A stretch of 7,706 nucleotides of DNA from Candidatus Poseidoniaceae archaeon (GTDB taxonomy: Archaea > Thermoplasmatota > Poseidoniia > Poseidoniales > Poseidoniaceae). Under the pieces are notes generated by a model that was not told the origin of the DNA, ran no database searches, and was given only the letters and a program-made list of their open reading frames with translations. The stretch covers positions 1-7,706 of the forward strand of contig JASLVI010000065.1 in the NCBI GenBank assembly GCA_030741455.1, in the 5' to 3' direction. Within the stretch, counting starts at the first letter, position 1; each line of letters begins with the position of its first letter. The position numbers and the translations under genes were made by a program. Positions 1-5,754 of the stretch are shown here, piece by piece.

Positions 1-618
1 GTTTCTCTAGCCATTGAAGAAGGGAGGATTCTGAAAAGCGGGTTCCTTCTTCGCTTCCACCCATGTATTGGCGATGCTCGTTCTCAGATTCATGCTGGTC
101 GAATCGGTGCGATTCAATCCATTCGATACTGCAAGAAATCTCGCCGCTCGGGAAACGATGGCCTCCACGCACTCAATTCATTAGCCATCCATGGCATCGA
201 TTTAGCTGAGTTTTTGCTCAAGGGTCAAACGCCTCTCCGAATCTCTGAAGCTCTCGGCGATCGAATAAATTCTGAACTCACATTGGAATTTCCAAATCAG
301 GTAGAGATTCATCTCGATGTTGGATGGGAGGCAAAAGAGGACATCGCTCACTTGGAGATTCTCGGGGCAAATGGCCGAATCTCAATTCAATTAGCAGATC
401 ATTCGACATACGACATCGATGGAGATGATTCAGAAACATGCTATGTTCATTCGATGCATACGCCTCTCGAGGGTGTTCTTCTTGACTTCATTCAAGGTGA
501 TGTGAGCGCCTTTGCTGCATCGACTGGTTCAATTCTTCGAACCATAAAGTGTGTTGAACATGCACGTTCTAAATTGATGTCTTCAGGACGATTCAGCACG
601 CGAGAATTGAAGAGATGA
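1..618 (+). CDS. Gfo/Idh/MocA-family oxidoreductase, C-terminal part (5' end outside window)
   Basis: The reading frame is open from base 1 to a TGA at 616-618, giving 205 residues with no start of its own. A TTG at 214 is only an internal codon: homology-like sequence continues upstream of it. The visible part resembles the C-terminal substrate-binding/dimerisation domain of NAD(P)-dependent Gfo/Idh/MocA oxidoreductases. A segment reading GFLLRFHP (residues 14-21) and a G-x-I-G-x-I stretch (33-38) match the region after the family's EKP motif, and H64-G-I-D67-L matches the conserved His/Asp segment at the active site. The rest (about 75-205) fits the beta-sheet-rich domain. The N-terminal Rossmann fold and the EKP lysine would lie upstream of the window. 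Members act on sugars, inositols, nucleotide sugars or biliverdin; nothing here fixes the substrate. The next gene starts 17 nt downstream on the same strand. Family assignment is fairly firm; function is open. Confidence 0.8.
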   Translation, partial: VSLAIEEGRILKSGFLLRFHPCIGDARSQIHAGRIGAIQSIRYCKKSRRSGNDGLHALNSLAIHGIDLAEFLLKGQTPLRISEALGDRINSELTLEFPNQVEIHLDVGWEAKEDIAHLEILGANGRISIQLADHSTYDIDGDDSETCYVHSMHTPLEGVLLDFIQGDVSAFAASTGSILRTIKCVEHARSKLMSSGRFSTRELKR

Positions 619-627
619 TGTCGATTG

Positions 628-632
628 GGTGA
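628..632 (+). promoter_or_regulatory. Shine-Dalgarno-like GGTGA before the 4-TM protein
   Basis: GGTGA is complementary to the conserved 3' end of archaeal 16S rRNA (ATCACCTCC). It ends 3 nt before the ATG at 636, which is short spacing but supports that ATG as the start. The motif lies in the 17-nt gap after the oxidoreductase stop, consistent with reinitiation on a shared transcript. Confidence 0.4.
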
Positions 633-635
633 ACC

Positions 636-992
636 ATGAGCCCCGAACGTGTTATGCTTTGGCTACTCGCTGGTGTTACAATCGCATCGTTTGCTACGTG
701 GTTTATCCAAGACTCTGTCTTCGATGCTGCAGTCACATTTTCAATTCTCTCATGCATCGTTGCACTTCTCTGGGGCGCAACAAGATATGAGAGTACGATG
801 CAATTGAGTGGAATGCGAAACGGAGGAATCCTCAACATCCTTTCCTTTGCTGCTGTTACAGCAGGGCTTACCTATTGGTGCATCTATTTCTATGATTTCC
901 CTTTGGTTGGGTCCATCATTGGAAGCATTGGAACCAATGCCTACATTTGGTGGAACTTTGCCATGCTTGAACCGGGTAAGCCGTCTGTATAA
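636..992 (+). CDS. Small hypothetical four-helix membrane protein
   Basis: This is a 118-residue protein I do not recognise as a named family. Four hydrophobic segments are visible, at about residues 6-24, 29-48, 64-86 and 90-111, with short polar loops. The loop between segments 2 and 3 (49-63) carries the positive charges R50 and R61. There is no cleavable signal peptide: the first helix starts almost at the N-terminus. No catalytic or metal-binding motif stands out. The ATG at 636 has a GGTGA just upstream, and the TAA at 990-992 sits directly before the next gene's earliest possible start (GTG 995). It lies between an oxidoreductase and a P-loop ATPase on the same strand, so co-transcription is likely. 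It could be a membrane partner of the ATPase, but that is only positional inference. Confidence 0.72.
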   Translation: MSPERVMLWLLAGVTIASFATWFIQDSVFDAAVTFSILSCIVALLWGATRYESTMQLSGMRNGGILNILSFAAVTAGLTYWCIYFYDFPLVGSIIGSIGTNAYIWWNFAMLEPGKPSV

Positions 993-1033
993 GTGTGCGA
1001 AGGGTCAAATGCCTCCGCTATGTGATTGAGCCG

Positions 1034-2377
1034 ATGGCAAAGCACGGAGAACATCCAGAACTTCCTATCGAACTGGAACAATTGTTGGGGGACGATGTTC
1101 ATACCATCTTTCTGAAAGCTGATTGCCCTCCTCGTGTTAAGCGAGGAACGATTGGTCAACTGAAATTGATTGAACTTGAAGACGGCGATGGTGAATGGGA
1201 CAATCTTCGCTTGGAATCCTTGCAAGAAACATTGCAAACCGTTGTGGAAGAGAATCAACATCGAAGTGACTGTTTTCTCGAAATTGATCGTAAGGGATGT
1301 CAAGTACTCCAACTCGGAGATTTGAGAATTACCTGTGCAAGCCCACCATTCTCGGATGCTCGGGAAATTACAGTTGTGCGACCTGTTGCGAAATTATCGC
1401 TTTCCGATTACGACCTTGATCCAAAGATCGTGGAACGCTTGTCGAACCATCATCGTGGAGTGTTCATTTGTGGCAGACCTGGTTCAGGGAAAACGACCCT
1501 TGCGCAAGCCATTGCAGAATATCTGGACGATGATATTGGAGCAATGGTCAAAACGATGGAAGCTCCGAGAGATCTACAACTTGCAGATCGAATTACACAA
1601 TACGCGCCACTCGAGGGTGATCTTGAGAAAACGGCAGAAATTATCTTCCTCGTCCGACCTGACTTCGTTATCTTCGATGAAGTTCGACGCGCTCGCGATT
1701 TCGAGATTTTTGCTGATGTTCGTCTTGCAGGCGTTGGCTTGCTAGGTGTTACACACGCAAATTCTGCCCTTGAAGCCATCCAACGACTCATTGGTAAAGT
1801 CGAGTTAGGTCTTGTATCACAGGTTCTCGACACGGTCTTACATGTTGAAGCTGGAAAGATTCAACAGGTTCTCGAATTGCGGATGACCGTCAAACCGCCC
1901 TCGGGCATGCAAGAAGAACTAGCACGTCCGGTCATTGAGGTCGTCGAATTTCCAAGTGGAAAAGTGACCCACGAAATGTTTGCGTTTGGTTCTGAGCTTG
2001 CAGTTGTGCCGGTGACTGAATCAAAGCAGCGAAAACCACTTCAGCAATTAGCACAGAAACAACTGATTCATACCATCCGCCAATGGGCTGGCGTTCATGT
2101 TCGTGTTCAATTTACCAGCGATACTTCGGCGACTGTTTATGCACCTCCAAACATGATTTCAACGCTAGTTGGGAGAGGTGGCGATAATGTGCGGGCCCTT
2201 CAGGATCAACTTGGAGGGTTGCGCTTGACGATCGAATCCATCGATGATATGCCAGATTCAGATGATGTCTCAGAACACTCAATTTGGAGCGATGATCAGG
2301 ACCGGAGAGCATACCAAAGCCGTGCCTATGAACAACATGGCCGATCAAAAAAGACCCGAAAAGGTCGTCGTCGCTGA
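1034..2377 (+). CDS. P-loop ATPase with C-terminal KH domain, COG1855-like but lacking the PIN domain
   Basis: From ATG 1034 the protein has 447 residues. A GTG at 995 would add 13 more, and an in-frame TAA at 977-979 rules out anything longer. It aligns by eye along the ATPase and KH parts of the archaeal PINc/VapC-type ATPase family, which is related to the type II/IV secretion ATPases (PilT/GspE). Residues from ATG: a family-like beta-rich region with IFLKADCPPRVKRG at 25-38; FLEIDRKG at 81-88; Walker A GRPGSGKTT at 147-155 (K153); an ETMEAPRD-like segment at 174-180 (KTMEAPRD includes 173); Walker B VIFDE at 212-216; the His-box region GVTHANSA at 238-245; and KH domain with GRGG loop at 380-383. 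An acidic stretch (about 405-424) and a very basic tail (437-447) follow, suggesting nucleic-acid binding. Family members usually carry an N-terminal PIN nuclease domain of roughly 150 residues, which is absent here. All ATPase motifs are intact, so an active ATPase is expected. The biological role of the family is not established. The chaperonin start lies 38 nt downstream. Confidence 0.85.
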   Translation: MAKHGEHPELPIELEQLLGDDVHTIFLKADCPPRVKRGTIGQLKLIELEDGDGEWDNLRLESLQETLQTVVEENQHRSDCFLEIDRKGCQVLQLGDLRITCASPPFSDAREITVVRPVAKLSLSDYDLDPKIVERLSNHHRGVFICGRPGSGKTTLAQAIAEYLDDDIGAMVKTMEAPRDLQLADRITQYAPLEGDLEKTAEIIFLVRPDFVIFDEVRRARDFEIFADVRLAGVGLLGVTHANSALEAIQRLIGKVELGLVSQVLDTVLHVEAGKIQQVLELRMTVKPPSGMQEELARPVIEVVEFPSGKVTHEMFAFGSELAVVPVTESKQRKPLQQLAQKQLIHTIRQWAGVHVRVQFTSDTSATVYAPPNMISTLVGRGGDNVRALQDQLGGLRLTIESIDDMPDSDDVSEHSIWSDDQDRRAYQSRAYEQHGRSKKTRKGRRR

Positions 2378-2378
2378 G

Positions 2379-2397
2379 AAGGAGACTTCTTGAGGAG
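2379..2397 (+). promoter_or_regulatory. Two Shine-Dalgarno-like purine stretches before the chaperonin
   Basis: AAGGAG (2379-2384) and GAGGAG (2392-2397) follow the ATPase stop codon. The second ends 3 nt before an in-frame TTG (2401) and 18 nt before the ATG (2416). They therefore leave the chaperonin start open: TTG has the closer ribosome-binding sequence, while ATG is the better codon. The two starts differ by only five residues. Confidence 0.35.
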
Positions 2398-2415
2398 CGG
2401 TTGCTCGCGAGTTTC

Positions 2416-3999
2416 ATGGCGCAACAAGACGATGGTTCGGGGCGTGCGCCTGTCGTCATCGTCCGACCGACAACATCGGTCACGAGTGGTGTCGCAGTTA
2501 CACAAAAACTGGTAGGTGCTGCAGTTGCTTTTGGCGATATTCTTCGACGCACATTTGGGCCAAATGGCCTTGACAAAATGATGTACAAGACCAACGGTGA
2601 AAATGCCATCACCAATGATGGTGCAAAAATCGTTGCTGATTTACTCGTCAAACACCCTGCTGCTAAAGCGTTCGTTCAATTGGCTGAATCACAAGAAAAC
2701 GCTTGTGGAGATGGTGTGACTGGATGTCTCCTCTTTGCAAGTGAATTGATGAAAGAGGCTGGACGGTTGCTTGAACGTGGCGTGCATCCTCTGGCCTTGG
2801 TCGAAGCCTATCAAGAATCCATGTTGCATACACTCGAAGTTCTCGAGTCACGATTGATGAACGAAATTGATGTTGATGTTCTACGCGCTGTTGCCAAGAC
2901 AGCGATGGTTGGGAAATCTGCTGAAGCAGGGGGGGATAAACTCGCAAAACTGCTTGTTGATGCCATGATGACAGTACAGGAAAGTGGCCGGCCCGTTCGA
3001 GCTGAGCATGTTCGAATGGCAAAGCGTGGCCATGATTCGCTTCAAGATACGGTATTGATTCAAGGCGTCATTGTCGATAAGAAATTTGATTCTGAACGAA
3101 CACCAAGGATTTCACAGCCTTCTAAGGTCCTTGCGTTAACCTGTCCGTTGACCATTCAGAAATCAAAGAGGGATGCTGAAATTGAAATTGAACGCCCAGA
3201 TCAAATGGTTGCGTTTTTGGATGCTGAAGAAAAACTCATACAGGAAAAAATAGACATTTTAGCGAGTTCGGGTGCAAAGGTGATCTTCACTTCAAAAGAA
3301 GTCGATGATCGTATCCAACATGCTTGTTTTGACAACTCAATTCTTCTCGTTGGAATGATGGAAGAAGACGGTATTGAAGACATTGCAGCTGCGACAGGTG
3401 CTATGTTGATCAACCATCTTGATGACGTAGAGTCTGCAAGTCTTGGCTCGCTCCAGTCTGCACTTGTCGATATTTCTGAGCGTGAAGATGGTCGCCGTAC
3501 ACGACTTATCGTCGATGTTGGCCCTACGTCAGGACTCGTTACCATCGATGTTGGCGGGGGCCAGGGCGCTGCTGTTGAAGAATATGTGCGAGCCATGTAC
3601 GATGCTCTTCGTTCAATCGAGTCTGTTCTCGAAGATCCTGCTACACTTCTGGGCGGTGGATCGTTTCATATTGCTGCAGCCCTCAATTTACGAGAGATTG
3701 CAGAATCTATTTCTGGCCGCCAGCGTTTGGCAATTGAAGGGTTTGCACGAGCACTTGAAACGGTTCCAAGCACACTGGCCATGAATGCAGGAGAAGATCA
3801 AATCGACACCTTGTTGCAATTGCGTGCTGCACATCGAAATCAATCCGGGCGCTTTGGCGTCTGTAGTGATGGGCAAATCGGCGAGATTGAGGGTGTTTTG
3901 CTTTCTGCACATGCTATCTCACACGCCTTACAGGCTGCAGTTGAGACCGCTTGTGGCCTTCTACGTGTTGATCAGGTCATCTCATCCCGTGGCGATTGA
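2416..3999 (+). CDS. Divergent group II chaperonin (thermosome/CCT-like) subunit
   Basis: This is a 527-residue protein from ATG 2416 (532 from TTG 2401), the usual size of thermosome subunits. These form double-ring, ATP-driven protein-folding chambers in the cytosol. Order from ATG: equatorial domain with TFGPNGLDKM (46-55), ITNDGAK (65-71), HPAAK (80-84) and the nucleotide loop GDGVTG (98-103). The intermediate and apical domains follow, with DTVLIQGVIVDK at 211-222 and the helical lid region DAEIEIERPDQ at 253-263. The second intermediate/equatorial part has MYDAL containing the likely catalytic Asp (D396), GGGS (413-416), a variant of the LAENAGLDPID motif (LAMNAGEDQID, 454-464), and RVDQVI near the end. 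Differences from canonical archaeal subunits: GDGTT becomes GDGVT, GPKG becomes GPNG, and the glycine/methionine-rich C-terminal tail is missing. Family membership is near certain. Whether it co-assembles with standard subunits or forms a separate complex cannot be seen here. Confidence 0.93.
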   Translation: MAQQDDGSGRAPVVIVRPTTSVTSGVAVTQKLVGAAVAFGDILRRTFGPNGLDKMMYKTNGENAITNDGAKIVADLLVKHPAAKAFVQLAESQENACGDGVTGCLLFASELMKEAGRLLERGVHPLALVEAYQESMLHTLEVLESRLMNEIDVDVLRAVAKTAMVGKSAEAGGDKLAKLLVDAMMTVQESGRPVRAEHVRMAKRGHDSLQDTVLIQGVIVDKKFDSERTPRISQPSKVLALTCPLTIQKSKRDAEIEIERPDQMVAFLDAEEKLIQEKIDILASSGAKVIFTSKEVDDRIQHACFDNSILLVGMMEEDGIEDIAAATGAMLINHLDDVESASLGSLQSALVDISEREDGRRTRLIVDVGPTSGLVTIDVGGGQGAAVEEYVRAMYDALRSIESVLEDPATLLGGGSFHIAAALNLREIAESISGRQRLAIEGFARALETVPSTLAMNAGEDQIDTLLQLRAAHRNQSGRFGVCSDGQIGEIEGVLLSAHAISHALQAAVETACGLLRVDQVISSRGD

Positions 4000-4003
4000 G
4001 CAA

Positions 4004-4020
4004 ATGCGCGCATCACATGC
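4004..4020. repeat. Short overlapping palindromes between chaperonin and purH
   Basis: ATGCGCGCAT (4004-4013) is a perfect 10-bp palindrome. It overlaps a second symmetric element, GCAT-CAC-ATGC (4010-4020). Both begin just 4 nt after the chaperonin stop. They could be an operator or part of a 3' hairpin, but elements this short can arise by chance and no known regulator site is recognised. Confidence 0.3.
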
Positions 4021-4062
4021 TTGATAACAAAGACATACTAGAGGTCCTTAACGGGTGCAATC
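4020..4062 (+). promoter_or_regulatory. Possible weak promoter and ribosome-binding site of purH
   Basis: The 63-nt gap before purH includes an A/T-rich stretch (about 4021-4040, with GATAAC and CATACTA) that could act as a TATA-like element for a short-leader transcript. No clear BRE/TATA consensus is present. GGTG at 4054-4057 lies 5 nt before the ATG and is a reasonable Shine-Dalgarno match supporting the 4063 start. Read-through from the chaperonin is equally possible. Confidence 0.25.
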
Positions 4063-5700
4063 ATGGACTCGGGAAAACCTCGCGCACTTCTCAGCGTATG
4101 GGATAAAACTGGTATCGTCGAATTCGCAACATCGCTTGTCAATCTTGGTTTTGAGTTGATCTCAACAGGCGGTACCGCTCGCAAACTCAAGGAGGCTGGA
4201 CTTGAAGTCATGAGTGTGTCAGATGTGACACAACATCCCGAGATATTTGATGGCCGAGTCAAAACACTCCATCCTGCAATTCATGGCCCTCTGCTTGCAA
4301 GAATGCAAAAAGAAGAAGATCGTCAAGGAATGAAAGATCTCCAATACACGCCGATTTCGTTGGTTGCTTGCAACCTCTATCCATTCGTTGCAGCGGCGTC
4401 AGCAGACCCTCCACTCGACAAAGATGCACTCTTGGAAATGATCGATATTGGCGGTCCGACGATGGTGCGAGCATCAGCAAAGAATCATGCAAATGTCATT
4501 ATTTGCTGCAACCCAATGGATTATGATTCAATCATTGCAGATCTTCAGAAATCGGAAGGTAATCCATCGGGCCTCCCAATTTCACGTAGACAGGAATTGG
4601 CACTAACAGCCTATCAACACACAGCATCCTATGATGTGGCCATCGCAAACACCCTGCATGCCCGATGGAACGGTATTCCCGAAGCCTTTGATTCCATTGA
4701 AGAACAATCGAGTCGATTCCACAACACGCTTCTTGCTTCATCTATCAAAATGGAAACGTTGCGATATGGAGAAAATGGACATCAGAGCGCCGCTCTATTC
4801 GTTGATGATGATGCGTATGGAGGCCGCTCAACATTGGTCACTGCCCATGTTGAAGGTGGTAAAGCAATGTCCTACAACAATTACTCTGATGCAGATGCTA
4901 CGTTGCGGTTGTGTCGTTCTCTTTCCACGGATGAATGGCCAGAAACACCTCATGCCTGTGTTATTGTGAAACACAACAATCCGTGTGGAGTTGCTCTTGC
5001 TGCAAACCAGGTTGATGCTTACAGAAATGCACTTGCGAGCGATCCTGAGTCAGCTTTTGGCTCCATCATCTGTTTCAACGAAATTGTAACGCTCGATACA
5101 GCCCAAGCAATGGCTGAATTGTTCATCGAGGTACTTATTGCTCCAGGCTATACAAAGGAGGCAAAGGACTTCATTATGCAAAAAGGCAACAGGAGATTGC
5201 TCACCATCGAATCTCCAAACGACCGTCTTGCCCCTCTTGAACGGAAGCGTATTCTGAAACAAATCGAAGGCGGGTGGATTGTGCAAACTGAAGAGCCCCC
5301 AATCATCGATTGGGCATCTGCAAAAACAGTCACTGAACGAGCGGTCACAAAAGAAGAAATCGATTCAATGAAGTTCGCAGTTCGAGTCTGTGAACAAGTC
5401 AAATCGAATGCGATCGTCATGGTGCAGGGACTTGCAACGGTTGGAATAGGACCTGGTCAAACCAGTCGGGTTGAAGCTGTACGTATTGCGGCTCGACGTG
5501 CTGGTGAACGAGCAAAGGGATCGGTCTTGGCAAGCGATGCGTTCTTCCCGTTTGCTGATGGTCTTGAGCAAGCAGCAGAAGCTGGTGCATCGGCTATTGT
5601 TCAACCTGGAGGTTCCATTCGAGATCAGGAAGTCATCGATGCTGCAAATCGACTCGGAATCGCCATGCTCTTTACCGGACACAGGTTATTCCGCCATTGA
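4063..5700 (+). CDS. purH: Bifunctional AICAR transformylase / IMP cyclohydrolase
   Basis: PurH catalyses the last two steps of IMP synthesis: formyl transfer from 10-formyl-tetrahydrofolate to AICAR, then ring closure to IMP. It is cytosolic. The 545-residue length is slightly above the bacterial norm. The N-terminal MGS-like cyclohydrolase domain (about 1-200) shows STGGTA (34-39), GRVKTLHP (64-71, K67), NLYPF (104-108, Y106), IDIGGPTM (127-134, D128) and ASAKNH (137-142, K140). The Lys/Tyr/Asp/Lys set matches known active-site positions. The transformylase domain (about 215-545) shows LRYGENGHQ (233-241), the catalytic pair K303-H304 in KHNNPCG, the VKSN segment (446-449), GQTSRV (465-470), SDAFFPFADG (491-500), QPGGS (514-518) and the terminal FRH. 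One oddity: the family's ENPHQ reads ENGHQ. Many archaea use PurP and PurO instead, so this is a bacterial-type route. An ATG with GGTG 5 nt upstream supports the start. A dehydrogenase gene follows after 54 nt; purN starts further downstream. Confidence 0.96.
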   Translation: MDSGKPRALLSVWDKTGIVEFATSLVNLGFELISTGGTARKLKEAGLEVMSVSDVTQHPEIFDGRVKTLHPAIHGPLLARMQKEEDRQGMKDLQYTPISLVACNLYPFVAAASADPPLDKDALLEMIDIGGPTMVRASAKNHANVIICCNPMDYDSIIADLQKSEGNPSGLPISRRQELALTAYQHTASYDVAIANTLHARWNGIPEAFDSIEEQSSRFHNTLLASSIKMETLRYGENGHQSAALFVDDDAYGGRSTLVTAHVEGGKAMSYNNYSDADATLRLCRSLSTDEWPETPHACVIVKHNNPCGVALAANQVDAYRNALASDPESAFGSIICFNEIVTLDTAQAMAELFIEVLIAPGYTKEAKDFIMQKGNRRLLTIESPNDRLAPLERKRILKQIEGGWIVQTEEPPIIDWASAKTVTERAVTKEEIDSMKFAVRVCEQVKSNAIVMVQGLATVGIGPGQTSRVEAVRIAARRAGERAKGSVLASDAFFPFADGLEQAAEAGASAIVQPGGSIRDQEVIDAANRLGIAMLFTGHRLFRH

Positions 5701-5754
5701 CCATTGATAGAAGAAATGGGTCTCCTTCATGTAGTATTGGCGTCTCGAAGAACC

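Noticed and set aside
214..618. Separate short gene starting at TTG 214
   Set aside because: The same frame is open from base 1 and the upstream residues match the Gfo/Idh/MocA C-terminal domain, so this is an internal part of a gene truncated by the window edge.
808..1029. 73-codon + strand open frame overlapping the 4-TM gene end and ATPase start
   Set aside because: Out of frame with both neighbours, no motif, and better explained as a shadow of the membrane protein gene.
941..1312. 123-codon open frame on the - strand overlapping the 4-TM gene and the ATPase start
   Set aside because: Its product has no recognisable motif and it is antisense to frames with clear family matches.
2112..2651. 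179-codon - strand open frame across the ATPase/chaperonin junction
   Set aside because: Low-complexity Ser/Arg-rich product antisense to two conserved domains; no independent support.
2929..2935. Run of seven G suggesting a sequencing frameshift in the chaperonin
   Set aside because: Chaperonin homology continues in the same frame on both sides, so the run appears correct.
5704..5754. Longer N-terminus of the dehydrogenase (TTG 5704 or ATG 5716)
   Set aside because: Family proteins start a few residues before the P-G-D-G-T-G segment; ATG 5755 gives that, and neither upstream start has a convincing ribosome-binding site.
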